DNA of 47,510 nt from Gnetum montanum (Eukaryota; Streptophyta; Gnetopsida; Gnetales; Gnetaceae): positions 748,248 to 795,757 of the forward strand of contig MNCI01008930.1 of NCBI GenBank assembly GCA_015680685.1. Direction: 5' to 3'. Position numbers and translations under genes: made by a program. Below, piece by piece: positions 1-11,329 of the stretch; position 1 is the first letter of the stretch; each line of letters begins with the position of its first letter. The notes below the pieces were generated by a model. It did no database searches. It saw nothing but the letters and a program-made list of their open reading frames with translations, and had not been told where the DNA came from.

Positions 1-440
1 CATATTGAATTTGGTTTTAACGATCTATACCATACTGTTATAGGGAAGAGCTTAAGTTTTTGCCAATTGTTATCAATGTTATTCCATGTGCAGGCATCAT
101 AGAAGGCTAGTAAATGTTTATGCGGATCTAAGTCATAGCCTCCTAAAAATTTGGAAAAGTTATTTAAATCGAGCCCGGGTAGACGGCTCTCTTTACGATG
201 CCTACGCGAGATTCGAACAGCCTCTTGTATTTGCGTTAAGCTTGTAGTGGCTAGTGGGGGTTCATCGTCATCGGGTAAGTTAGGCTTTCATGTATTGTGA
301 TGACATTGTTTTTGTTCATTCTTCTAGGAAACTCCCACTTCAGGTTGTATACTCCAATCTTCATCATCATATAGCTCATTGGTCCTCCAATGAACTTCCT
401 CACTAAGTGTGGCTTTATTATCATCTTGTAGGAGAGGCAT
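1..440 (-). pseudogene. Athila-like gag, N-terminal part (element A), broken
   Basis: This is the start of a retroviral-type Gag (structural capsid) polyprotein of a Ty3/gypsy element, read leftwards from an ATG at 440. The first ~35 codons are open and include a DDEDWS motif. A very similar EEDWS motif occurs in the gag start at about 32.1 kb, so both belong to one family. A stop and a frameshift follow. A second open stretch of about 90 codons then runs to the window edge, with an FSKFLGGYDLDPHKH segment typical of the start of a gag core. The primer-binding site and LTR lie directly upstream at 551-1487, so this is the 5' end of a minus-strand element that continues beyond position 1. Family placement is by architecture and similarity to the other two copies here. 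It is not functional as seen. Confidence 0.6.
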
Positions 441-550
441 TGTTGTGTGTGAATTTATGTAACATTTTATAATTACTTCTTTTTAAGAGATATATCGTTA
501 AGTTATTTACAGTGATTGTATATGATATAACTAATCTAGATAACTAGCAC

Positions 551-570
551 CATCCCTAGCAACGGCACCA
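551..570 (-). other. Primer-binding site, tRNA-Asp type (element A)
   Basis: On the minus strand this reads TGGTGCCGTTGCTAGGGATG, one base past the end of the LTR. It resembles the TGGCGCCGTTGCCGGGGA primer site (complementary to the 3' end of tRNA-Asp) seen in many Athila-type elements. A matching, more diverged copy lies at 32328-32347. Confidence 0.7.
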
Positions 571-571
571 A

Positions 572-1487
572 TGATGAGTGGCGAGGTACCCCTACACTCA
601 ACCATACGAAATGAGCATCGCACACACAATCTAGTCAAACTCCGTAGATGGACTAGTTGTGGCACCTAGATAGTTAGCCTTAGGTTGTAGTTCGTTGTCT
701 TCCCCCCTGGACTAGTATTGCATTTATCATGTATGGTTTAGTCCAGATGAGGTGTATGATGTGTTTCCTAATCTATGCTACTCCTGAAGGAAGTGGAAAA
801 TAATATCTAACTAAGCTAAGCTAGGAGAAAAAGGGTAAGAAAATCTAATCTAGCCTAAGTGCGATGAGCAACCGATTCCTTGATCAACCATACACATCTT
901 GGACCTCATGCACGACTACCACTGGGACTACCAAGCATAGATCCTAGGTACACCACTGGGATTACCAAGCATAGATTCCAGATACGCCACTGGGTTACCA
1001 AGCATAAATCCTAGATACACCACTGGGCTACCAAGTAGGCACACTTAAATGCTCGTAATCAAGTCGTACTCGTTCCGCGTTCTAGGAGTTTAAGGGTGAG
1101 AGAGAGAAAAAAGTAAATAACATTAAATAAATAAATAACAAAGTGAATGCTGCAATGATGAAGTAATCTCAATCTTTATTGCCGATCATGTGCATGTCCA
1201 AGTATGACACACTCGAATAAAGACACTGTACAATTACATTCACCACACTGCGGGCAGACACGGGAAAAAATCTAACTCTGGAGGGATCAAACTGCCAAAG
1301 CTTCGCTACTCTAAAACTGGGATCCTAAACAAGGGAGAGCTGCATCTTATTTATAGATATGGTGGCAGACTACGATATCACATACGCAATATCATAGGGA
1401 AGATGCAATATTGCGTATGCGATATCGCGGGGGATGCGATATTGCAGCGGACGCGATATCACAGCCTATGTGAATCGCATCTCATCA
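572..1487 (-). repeat. LTR of Athila-like element A (5' LTR, minus strand)
   Basis: The LTR starts with TGATGA at 1487 and ends with TCATCA at 572, next to the primer site. U3 (1370-1487) is an array of short palindromic motifs, including GCGATATCGC (1419-1428) and GCAATATTGC (1405-1414). A TATA box (CTATAAATA, 1349-1358 on the minus strand) follows. The LTR at 30585-31472 has the same plan: TGATGA start, GATATC-rich U3, CTATAAATA, and a shared end around TATGGTTGAG...TCATCA. Four copies of a 'CCACTGG...ACCAAGCATA' motif lie near 915-1035. Confidence 0.8.
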
Positions 1488-3012
1488 CTAGGCATAGTAA
1501 AAACCATTAACATCGTTGGACAAACCCTAAGGTAAAATCATCCTAAAAATAAATATAATAATTTGAGCAGCACAAGGATATCTTATTCTAATTGAAAAAT
1601 TTCTTCTTTTCATAGGTGTGATGATACTAAACCACTAGTGCCTCAAGAATGTAGGGTGATATATACTCATCCATATGAGTATGTACCTAACTTCACCTTC
1701 ATCCTTACATTAGGATGAACAACGACGATGGAAAAATATGAAGGGAAATATTGTAATGCCTCTTGATCAATCTATGTCTAGGATGCTACTCCAAAATCTT
1801 AAGAAGATGGACATCTATAATCTTCAAGAAGAGTACGTTATGCATGACCATGACTACTAGGACTACCATCCCACTAAAATACAATGTAGGAGAGATTGAC
1901 ACTAGGAGAAGAACCATGAGGCTTTAAAGGGGAAACGGTTCATCAACCCCTTGTTCTTGTTGAACCAAAATGATAATGAGGATCCTTCCTCTGTGGGTTT
2001 TCAACATGAAGATTCTCCATCCCTTGATATTGGTGATGGGGGCTTGAAATTGAATTTACAATGCACTATTAATAATCCAGGTTCATGCAAAAGTAGGAGT
2101 CAAAGAAAGGGCTCAAGAAATCTTCAAGATTATAAGAAAACTAATGAATGTGGTTGTAACAAGTGTAGAGGAGGTGACAGACATCATAGTAGTGGTAGTT
2201 CTCCTTCCTCTTCACCCTATTCATCTGCATCTTCTTCTTCCTTTTATGGTTTTGATAGACACTACTGAAAGAGCAACCATGATGAAGGTGAACAACAAGA
2301 TAATGATAATCGCAAATACTGCCATGAAAGAAGGTGTAGCAAAGGACATCATAGGTTTCATCAAAATAATGATGATGATGAGCCTTTGCTAGTAACTTGG
2401 AGTATGCTGAATATTGTAGAGGTAGTAAAAATTCCAACCAAGCATGTGAAAGATAGTCAAATAAAGTGACTTGACATAAATAATATCCCCAGCTTTGAGG
2501 GGGATATAACTCTGATCTACAAACACATCTTTAAGCCTTTCATGATGCTTGTACCTTATAGAATATTAAAAATGATTGGTAGAAATTAAAGCTATTTCCT
2601 AGAATACTCATCAAGTAAGCAAAAATTTGGTATAGGTCCTTGGAGCTGGAATCCATCTACAGGTGGAGTACAATGCTAGAGCTATTTAATGATAAATACT
2701 AGGTACTCCCAAGTGTCTAATCCAAGAAGGAAAAACAAAGGATGGAAGTAAGGAACACATGAATCCATGGATGCCACCATAAATAGATACTATTCTCTCA
2801 TAGATCGATGCCTTGGCCATGGTTATTCTTAGTGGAACAACTTCATCATATCATAGATGGACTCTAATCAAAAATGAGAAAAAATCTTATGGTCCATGGC
2901 GAAGAAAAACTATCAAAACTTAGAGCCCATTAGATCCAAAGGTTGATTGAGTAGGTAGCAAAAGAAGAAAGAGAGCTAAGAAAATAAAAAAGTGTTGAGG
3001 AATATAACAAGA
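1488..3012 (+). pseudogene. Old retroelement-like coding remnant, unassigned
   Basis: This stretch lies between the Athila LTR and the giant Tat element. The + strand has partly open reading, best at 1951-2268 (105 codons). That piece has a basic CxCxxC cluster, a Ser/Pro-rich tail, and then a His/Asp/Asn-rich low-complexity region. Further semi-open sequence continues to about 3010 with many stops. The Tat element inserted at 3017/23725, so before insertion this sequence was continuous with the Athila-like coding at 23725 onward. It may therefore be the upstream gag of that element. I do not recognise a definite domain, and the link is inferred from the insertion geometry. Confidence 0.4.
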
Positions 3013-3017
3013 ATCCT
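3013..3017. repeat. Target-site duplication, left copy (ATCCT)
   Basis: ATCCT directly precedes the TG start of the Tat 5' LTR and is matched exactly at 23720-23724 after the 3' LTR. Five-bp duplications are normal for Ty3/gypsy integrases. Confidence 0.85.
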
Positions 3018-3767
3018 TGAAACACCACAGGATCAGGATTACAGTATTCTGATCATAAATTCTCTAAGTGCTAGGACTATGCTCTCCATTTTCCCAAAGT
3101 GTAGTTAGCCTCTCATGGAGAGTGTAGTTAACACGAAGGCTATTTTTGCAATTTTTTCTAAGTGTTAGCACAAAGCTAATCACTACAAATTTTTATTACT
3201 ACTAGGACTATGCTCTCCACTTCCCCAGAGTGTAGTTAGCCGCTCATGAGAGCGTAGTCAATTGCAAGCCAATTTCCACAAGTTTTGACAAATGCTAGAA
3301 CTACACTCATCCCCAGTCAAGAGTGTAGTCAGCCTCTAATGAAGAGCATAGTTAGCACATAGCCATTGTTTGCAAATTTTTTCTAAGTGTGAAACTACAC
3401 TCTCTCCTAGCACTTTGCTCAGCTCCAACTCACCTTCGGCAAGTGTAGTTAGTAAAATTCTTCTTTTTTTGTACCCCCTTTTTTACCCCAAAATTATAAC
3501 TATTCTCAACCCCATGTGAGAATATGGAGAGCATAGTCTTGGAGTGTAGTCTTCACAATTGCATATTTTCAGGTACCTTGTGGTCTCTTCGGCATACACA
3601 TGTGGTTCGCAGTGTAGTCATAGTCTCATAGTCTCACAGAGTCTGACAAAGCATAGTAGAGCACAAAACCACCAACCTAATGAAGAGCATAGTTGGGTGA
3701 TAACATAGTCCCAACCATCCCCTCTGCAACATGGTAGCCATCTCACATTCCATGCTAACCCTAGGCC

Positions 3768-3774
3768 TATAAAT
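3768..3774 (+). promoter_or_regulatory. TATA box of the Tat 5' LTR
   Basis: GGCCTATAAATG lies after the U3 motif array and about 750 bp into the LTR. The 3' LTR has the same GGCCTATAAAT at 22866-22872. This is the likely RNA polymerase II start region separating U3 from R. Confidence 0.65.
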
Positions 3775-4110
3775 GTCCTCACCTTTAACATTTTTAGGGT
3801 TGGAAAATTTGGGTTGGAAAATTTGGGTTGGAACACCAAAGAATTGATGAACTAAAGGCACTTCAGAAAACTAGAGAGAGGCAAAGTTCTAGACCATTGC
3901 AACCCACCATAGACCACTAGAACATCACAACCAATATTACACTAAGGTAGCCAACCCAGTAGATCTAGACACCTCGGTGGAATCCTAGTCTCTGTGGCCA
4001 AAAATCTTTGAGACTGTGACCATGTTGTCCACTTCACCTATTGTACATCATGTACCTTATAATCCCTTTTGGTGTTAACTATACTCAACTCCATTTGAGG
4101 TAGTGTTTTG

Positions 4111-4112
<2 letters not shown>

Positions 4113-4167
<55 letters not shown>
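4113..4167 (+). repeat. (CT)n microsatellite in 5' LTR
   Basis: About 55 bp of nearly pure CT lies in the R/U5 part of the LTR. The partner array in the 3' LTR is about 180 bp and is interrupted by single T and A changes. Confidence 0.95.
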
Positions 4168-4169
<2 letters not shown>

Positions 4170-4514
4170 ATTTTTAGCATTTTATATGCATTTTTTGCTA
4201 TATCACCACATAGCTATGCCTAAAACTATGCTTGGACAATGGTCTTTACATATTAACACCTTTATTTTCATCAAAAATCTTGAATACACTTGACACTATT
4301 GACACTACTTGAACACTTAGCATTGTTTGGCAGTAGCATCATAACTAACCATGTTGCACCCTAGTTGCATCTGGTAAGTCCCTATTTGATTGAAAAGACT
4401 ATTCAGGGTGTCCTTTATCTACCTACAATAGGCCCTCACATAAACTCGAGGCTAGGTTGTATGCCCATGGACCTTGGTGTTCCAGCCACTAACATTTTTT
4501 GTCATTATAGTTTT

Positions 4515-4532
4515 TGGTGCTAGAAGGAGGGC
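4515..4532 (+). other. Primer-binding site of the Tat element
   Basis: TTTTTGGTGCTAGAAGGAGG starts a few bases after the end of the 5' LTR. From memory, a very similar T-rich TGGCGCTAGAAGGAGGG block follows the LTR in plant Tat-type elements. I could not confirm which tRNA it matches. Confidence 0.65.
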
Positions 4533-5984
4533 TAACCTTCTTTTTCAAACTCTGTTGAGGTTGTTTCATGAGCTCTCTACACCATAGTTATCCACTAACC
4601 CATTTTTGTAGATTGGAACCTATAGTCAATCCCCTTGGAAACCCACATAGTAACCCAAAATCAGAATTCTCTCTATTATTTTACTAAGTTCTCATTGTGC
4701 TCAATTGAAGCATAGTCATCTCCAACATAGATAGCGTAGTCAGCTCTCTATCGTTGAGAGCATAGTTAGCACATCGTAGTGGAGAGTGTGGTTAGCATAG
4801 ACAGTGTAGTTAGCTCTCCACAATAAAGAGTGTAGTTAGTGGTATCAGCCAAAATAGAGTTAGTTTCAGCTTGGTCCACTATATTTTGCAACCAACAACC
4901 TCCACAGTTTCTCCTTACAAATATATCTACAACCATGAATCCACATCAACCTATGATGTTAGTTTTAAACATACTTGATATCTTGCCTATCCAATAAGAG
5001 ACTAAGATTGAGAACCCTATGAATCTCGTGATGGCTAGGCCAAGGCAATTCCTTAGCCTACACAACCAAGATCTAGAGTGCGTTGCACTTAGTAATGAGC
5101 AATACAACTTCATATGTTCAAAGGTCCAAGTAGGGTTACCTATATATTACCTTAACATAGAGGAAAAATGGGACTTTAAACTAATCCACCGGGATGGATG
5201 GGAGTATATCCCTTCCTCATTCGACATCATCCCACTCACAGAGTCCCACCATTGGTTGTTATCCTAGCTCATTTAAGCAGGTGATCACGACATGGGAACT
5301 GACTATGAGGAAGGCTTATAGGAGGAAGTGAATGAGTTCAAATATTTTTCCAAACATGAGATCCCTTTTCACATCATCTTCCAACAAGAAATCCTTAGTT
5401 TGGCCCCTCCTTGGTTTAGTTCACCCATCCTCCCCAAGATAATCATAACATTAGCATCACATTCCCACTTCTTCAAGCTTAAATCTATGCCTGTAGTGGC
5501 AACCCAATAGACACAATACACACATTATGATGTAATAGCTCCCTTCAACTTTTCCTTCGTGGAATCATCATAACTTTCCTAACCATCTTTACTAGTAGAA
5601 ATCATGCAATCTTAGCTATATGTTTATGTAGGGCCTGTTGCTAGGCCCTAAACGACTTAAGCATCCTATGTTCCACATATTTTGTTAGCACCCTTGATGT
5701 CAATCCAACCCATGCGTGTGTGGCTTACTTCAATCACTATCCCTATAACACAATTGATGCATCAGGCACCTTGCGTGGTTTCACAACCTGTGACTAGGTC
5801 ATGGGTCACACAACCAGCACAACGAATTGCACAATCAGTGTAGCTAGTTGGAGCATCCCAAAATTTAGACCAAGCTTTTCAACAAATCCAAATATTGATA
5901 GAAGAGGTGAAGTGACTCAAAGATGCCTCTGAAACTATCAAAGTGGTGGACATCTACCAAAATGACCCTATAAGTCCTATGGTC
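4533..5984 (+). other. Tat leader and possible ORF upstream of gag
   Basis: This is the leader between primer site and gag. Between 4680 and 4860 the LTR-type motif (GAGAGCATAGTTAGC and variants) recurs. An 82-codon open frame at 5019-5267 has a mixed hydrophobic/charged composition and no domain I recognise. Weakly open sequence continues through 5328-5510. Ogre-type elements carry an extra ORF ahead of gag, and this could be its remnant, but that is inference from position only. Confidence 0.35.
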
Positions 5985-6712
5985 CCACCTCTAACTCTGC
6001 TAGCTAGGGTTCCACTACCTTAATTCATGAAGCATAATGGTGAAGGAGACCCCAATGTGCATCTGGTCATATTCAGGTCCAACTGCCTACTATTGCAAGC
6101 ATGGTTGCATGTCATAATGTGCATATTCACCATGTCATTGACTAGAAAAGCATTAGATTGGTACCACGTGCTACCTAGAGGCTCTATTTCCTCTTTGGAA
6201 GACCTCTTGAGCTATTTCATGACATGATTCAAGTACAACCTAAAGTCAAAAGCAACCTTGTACAAGCTGATGCAGGTCAAATAGGATCACCTAGATCCCT
6301 TGCAAAAATTTATTCAATGATGGAATGCCTCATTAAATGAAATACAAGAGCCAATAGCTAAGGCACATCTCTTAGCTATTTTTAAGGGCATGGTTAATGA
6401 TTTCATAAAGTCAAATTTGTACTACTTAGGCTTGCAATCCCTAAGCTAGGCATTTGCCCAAACTAAGAACATAGAGGATGTAGCAAAAGCCAATAAGGAT
6501 TCAACCTACATGGCCTATAAGAACCAACATATGAGGAGAGGTAAGGATAAGGGAAAGCAAACTAAAATAGTGGCAATGGTAGCTAAAGAGGCCAAGGTAA
6601 CCAACTGGGGGCCAACATCTAGGTGGCCAAAAGTCCTAGCCAACAACAAAGCTACCAACCTTGGCACCAAGGCAACAAACCTACCTACATCTAGAGTGGC
6701 CACAATGTAAGT
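5985..6712 (+). pseudogene. Tat gag core (capsid region), broken
   Basis: The clearest piece is at 6027-6227. It has a GEGDPNVHLVIF start and a SLTRKALDWYHVLPRGSI segment, matching the plant retrotransposon gag pattern (GDP..H...F, then SL.G.AL.WY..L..GSI.S..DL...F). Two further in-frame segments follow to about 6500, then a Lys-rich stretch at 6510-6710. Several TAG and TGA codons interrupt it. Gag forms the virus-like particle in the cytoplasm in active elements. This copy is dead. Gag resumes near 8.3 kb after a ~1.5-kb interruption. Confidence 0.7.
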
Positions 6713-6739
6713 TAGTTAAAGGCCTAACTTCAAGTTTAA

Positions 6740-8285
6740 GGATTGCTCCAAATACATCCTGAAACACCACTAATTTCAGCCTAATACTTTGAATCAAGAA
6801 CAACTTAGACCCTTTCGAGCTTTCGAGAGGCAAACATTTGACTAAGGCATGTAACTCACGCTCAGCTTATCAAGCTAGCTTGCCCTCAACATGAGCAACT
6901 TAAATCGACTCCAAAATCAAGTCAATGATAGTCCAATCTGAGGGTGCAAGCCAACCTCAAGGGTCACTATTGTCCACTTCAAGTTTTAGCATTCAGGAGT
7001 TCAAATTTTGGGTCAAATTATACAAATTTTCTCACTCACGTTGTGGTCATGCTGAGGTCACATTGGCAACGTGAGTATAGCGTGAACAACACTGAGAGCC
7101 TCAAAATCGAGTCAAAATGGTTTGATTTCAAAGGTGAAAGTCATCCTCAAGGTTCATTGTTGATAACTTCAAGTCCCAGCCTCCAGAATTCCAGATTTCA
7201 AGTCAAAAATTGTAAGTTTTTGTAGTTAACGCTGAGGTCACGCTGAGCTCATGTTGGCAGCGTGAGTCCAGCATGAGCTACCAAAAGTGGTTTAAAACAA
7301 GGCACATCCAAGCTTAATTTTTGACTTGAAGATTACCCTCAAGGTCAACCATAGTCAAACAATTTTTGTACTCAAGAAATAGGCTTCAAACATCAAAACA
7401 TTAGTGTGAAATGTATCATTTTTAGCTCACTCTTGCCCAGGTCACGCTGAGGTCACGCTAGCAGCGTGAGTGTAGCGTGAGTCCAACGTTAGTATTAATC
7501 ATGCCCTATCAAAAGTAAGCCAAACACATGCTAAGGACATGCCAAGATAAAATCAACTCATGCTGGAAGCTCTAGTGAAATAGAGATGCCTCAAACAACC
7601 ACAAAACCACTCAAATCCACATCTAGTAGTAATCAATTCAAGGATCGAGAATTTTCAAGCGAGCCCAAGTCAATCTCTCCTATTGTACATTATCATTTTC
7701 ATTATAAATTTTTATCAAGCTTGTCAAGCTCTTATGGTCCAAATTGTATCTTCTTCCATGGGTGTAAGCTAGCTTACGTAAGCTAATACACATTGTAAGA
7801 TATAGTGCATCCAGTCAATAGCGTACCCCGCCTATGCATGTCCAATTAACATGTAGCTGTCCATCTAACACCTATCACATCATCCATTTTCCTCTCATTT
7901 CTCAGCCATTGATCCATCTATGAGTTTCATACTTGAACCTAGCCAAACCTTATAAATACCCCATCCATTCACATAAATGAGGGTTGGCAATTTTGAAAGT
8001 TGATGGCTTAGGAAACACTGACTAGCAACTTTTGGATGCTCAGGCACACTTGACTCCTAGCATCCAAGCACCTGCAAACATATCACCCTGGGGCTTAGCG
8101 CTTGACTTGCCATCCACACGTGTAGCTATGCTTTGACCAATGCACATTCATTCTAAGAAATACAATATAGCTCATTTCCTTCCTTTAATTGTTTACTCTG
8201 TTTTAAATTCAGTTTACACCTTGTTTACAATATAGTTTTGTATATGCACTGTTTACATTTCGTGCATCAGTCACAATAACCCTAG
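6740..8285 (+). repeat. LTR-like insertion within gag (solo-LTR candidate)
   Basis: This noncoding block separates the gag core from the gag tail. Its first half repeats variants of CACGCTGAGGTCACG and GCAGCGTGAGT at least four times (about 6855, 7040, 7230, 7440), resembling a U3 motif array. At about 7947 there is CCTTATAAATACC, followed by a GAGGGTTGGCAATTTTGAAAG stretch. The layout is close to the region after the TATA box in the Tat LTRs (GGCCTATAAATACCC then AAGGTTGGAAAATCAAAG). It therefore looks like a solo LTR of a related family. I could not fix exact ends or a target duplication. Confidence 0.4.
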
Positions 8286-8316
8286 TGCAAGCTATAGCTT
8301 ACGTTCAAGGAAGTCC

Positions 8317-8720
8317 TTGGTTGATTTGCATGAAGACCATCCAAGGCACTCTACCTTCGTTTCCCTTGATCTTTCAGTGTTTTTTTTCCTTCTAGCCTTA
8401 TGCCAACGATTTCAGTTAGTACACATCCCATTGCCACTAAAGCCCTCAGAGCTGCTAGAGAAACTATTAAAAGCCAAGTACATCCAATATAAGCAAATGT
8501 CTGAGATTGCCCATAAAATTCATGACAAATACTGTGAGCTACTTAGAAATCCCACCTTGATAGCACCCAATGAGCCCCTAGTCCCAAAACATTTCAAGCT
8601 AGACCTATTCTGCCATTACCACTAGTTGTCCAGTCATAGCATGGACTTTTTCCTAGCCCTACAAGATGATCTGCAAAAGATGATTGATAGAGAAAATTTG
8701 GTCCTTGACACTACAAACCT
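8317..8720 (+). pseudogene. Tat gag C-terminal part with CxYH...HS motif
   Basis: The reading runs through a PLPLKPSELLEKLLKAKYI segment, where Tat Gags carry an 'IPLS.AL..LLKA.LI' stretch. It reaches FCHYH, a stop, then LSSHSMDFFLALQDDLQKMI. This matches the C-terminal 'C.YH....HSTE.C..L...VQ.LI' block of plant Ty3 Gag, which replaces the usual CCHC zinc knuckle. The last Cys is changed to Phe. Loose open reading continues towards the protease at 9.5 kb. Confidence 0.6.
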
Positions 8721-9499
8721 AGTTAGGCTATAGAACCAATCCATGAGGGTGTATAATGATCTTCTAAATGTGGATGATGATGGCTATGTCATATATGCTA
8801 TTAGCATTGATGATGGCCCAAAACTAGATTAGTGGCCATTCATGGTCCAGGCGCCCTTTGGTAGTGTAAGGGTCCCCTTGGCCCCTAGGGGTTCAAGATC
8901 CCTTTTCATCATTAAAGTGCCACCTCAATCACCCATAATGCCCTTTATGGTTAGGGCCTTACAGCATGTTATAACAATAATAGTTCAACCATCCTTCATT
9001 GTTAAGGTGTCATAATATTCTAACCCTTCACCTATCCAAAGCCCAGCAATAGTTAATGCATTAGCCCCTTCCCATCCAAGGGCCAATCTTGCTAGTGACA
9101 TCAGTAGGTCCTTTGGGTGGCAATCCGGGAGACCCAATGAGTGTCTCATAGATAGAAGGATTAGGAAATGTGAAGGCTAAAGAGTGCTTGGTCTACTAAA
9201 GCTAATCCATATATCTACAATCCCCATGGCCAAAACAACTAAGGAGGCCATAACCAGCAAATCACAACCAAGCACTAAGGCCCCTATGCAAGCCAGGCCA
9301 ACAAAGCCCAAGTGGCCTTCATGAGAAGTCTATCTCGTAGGACACATGGAGGAAATCAAAGCCAAAAAAAACATGGGCAATGGTAATGACTTTGTGGATG
9401 AATTAGCCCAAGTCAATAAAGTGCTCAAGTAAAAAAATACAACACTAAGCTTGTATGACCTAATCATGACCTCATCTACCCACCATGAAGTACTAGTGT

Positions 9500-10032
9500 A
9501 GATGTTAACCTTCATTCCTATTACGAAGGACATCCTTGTAGATGAGAACTCTATCCATGCATTGATGTTACTTCTTGCTGCACAGGAATCAAGTTCTACA
9601 TCCCTAGCATTTTGTGATGAAGCAAGTAAGGTAAATCCTTTGAAGGGTGAGGTCATAATGGCTCCAATGTCTATCACCAGTCACGTTGGGCAATGCAAGA
9701 TCTGAAAGGTGCATGTTGACAATGGAGCCACAACAAATGTAATACCATACACCATCATTGACAAGCTAGGCATCGTAGACTAGGTCAAGCCAATGAAAAC
9801 CGCATGTTTGAAATCCTTCAATGGATCATGTATCATTGTCAAGGGCATGGTCATCATAGCTTTCATAATAGGGAAGAAATTCCCCATCACTACCAAATTT
9901 ATCATCATAAAGAAGATTCTTGGCTTTAACTTGATACTGGATAGGCCTTGGGTAGCCCAATTATGGGTCGTCTCCTCTTTGATTCATCAAGAGATTGACC
10001 TTTCGTACAAATGTGGGAGTTATCATCCATAG
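9500..10032 (+). pseudogene. Tat retropepsin (aspartic protease), broken
   Basis: The active-site segment reads VHVDNGATTNVIPYTIIDKL at 9707 onward. The D-N-G triplet (not D-T-G or D-S-G) followed by 'NV.P' is what Tat/Ogre proteases show. Downstream is an LKSFNGS motif, and then LILDRPWV...SLIHQEIDL, matching the family 'LLGRPW....A..S..HQ..KF' end. Stops at 9703 and 9781 break the frame. In active elements the enzyme cuts the Gag-Pol polyprotein inside the particle. Confidence 0.75.
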
Positions 10033-10589
10033 TGATAATGTTATCCCTCTAGTCAACAACAATGTAGATATGGAATAAGGGTCAGAGGTTGAATTTCTTG
10101 ATGACACACCTATGGTAGACAATGAAATGCATGAGCTTGATGCACTTAAAGAGATAGAAGAAGCTGAAAACCTCCTAGAGATGACCTTTGGACAAAGCTA
10201 CCCTTTAACATAGTAAGTGAGGATTAAGGAGAATATTGAATAGTGCAACCCAAGCCCTACGCACCCCATAACCCACATCAAATTAGGAAGCAGCTGCATG
10301 AATAAAGTACCCCCTTCATCCAAAACATGCTAGCTACCTACCCACTATTTTCTTCTACATGCCTTATACCCTACTCTCTACTTTTGTTGTATTTGTGTTA
10401 CATTAGACTAGCATAGTAGCACATTATTTGCATGTAGCTTAATTACTTAGATTACACATTTATTTGCTTGGTTCTTGCATTCATTTGCCTTTTTCATGCA
10501 CTTTCTTGTTAGTCTGCACTTCTATAGTTATCGCTTTAAAAACATCAAAATGCATAAAGATCATAAACACAAAATTTACCAAAATGAGA

Positions 10590-10950
10590 GATAGCGACAC
10601 ATGATCCAAAATGGCCTTAAACTAGTAATATGCAACCTAGAAAAGCCTTAAACTAGCAATCCATAGCTTGAAATGGCCTTAAAAATAGCAATATGTAGCC
10701 TGGAATGGCCTTAGACATTCACTCTTAATTTTATCATTAGCAACCCAAAATGGCCCTAAATTATCATCATGGCCTAGAATGGCCTTAAACTAGTGATATG
10801 CAACTCGAAATGGCCTTAAACTATTACTTCAGCCTACTATGGCCTTAAACTAATGATGCATGGCCCAAAATGGCCAAAAACTAACATTAACCCTCCTGCT
10901 ATGGCCTTAAACTAGTGTGGGACTTGTCAAGGTCTTAAACTCCCTATGGC
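10590..10950 (+). repeat. Tandem array, ~30-bp units (AATGGCCTTAAACTAG)
   Basis: About 11-12 degenerate units share the core AATGGCCTTAAACTAG, followed by a variable 'YRATATGCARCC' linker. The core also appears at the right end of the array at 20110-20575 (GGCCTTAAACTAG at about 20556), so the two arrays, 9.5 kb apart, are related. Confidence 0.85.
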
Positions 10951-11329
10951 TTGCAATGGGCTAGACTTGCATACTTGTAGCAAGTGTAAAAAATGACTAT
11001 ATAAGGACAAAATTTTAGACATTACACATTGCAAATAATCATCCATAGAAAATATAATATGCATAGCAATACATAGCATGAATAGCATCAGATAGCAAAA
11101 ACACAGTGAAACGTCCAATGGGAGGTACATCTAGTCATGCTCAACTGGTGGCACTAGGTTAAGGTGGAAGTTTTTCTTCCTCCATTGTGTTGTTGGGGCC
11201 CAGAGCATCACCTAGTACCTACCATAAAAATTAACAAACTTCCACAATTAGTAATAAAACATTCACTATATGAGCTACCTTATAACATAAAAATCATAAA
11301 AACCAACTAACCTAAGAAGGCCCTGCATC

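Larger units (their letters stand above)
3018..4509 (+). repeat. 5' LTR of the Tat/Ogre-like element
   Basis: It is homologous along its length to 22051-23719: same TGAAACACCAC start, same U3 motif series, same TATA box, a CT microsatellite at the same place, and the same ACCTTGGTGTT...AACATTTTTTG end. U3 (about 3060-3650) is filled with degenerate copies of GAG(A/T)G(C/T)(A/G)TAGTTAGC. The end is ATTATA where the other copy has ATTACA. Divergence from the 3' LTR is clearly visible, so the insertion is old. Confidence 0.88.

Noticed and set aside
1951-2268. Cys-rich host protein
   Set aside because: Low-complexity Ser/His/Asp tail, broken frame on both sides and location between retroelements make a retroelement remnant more likely.
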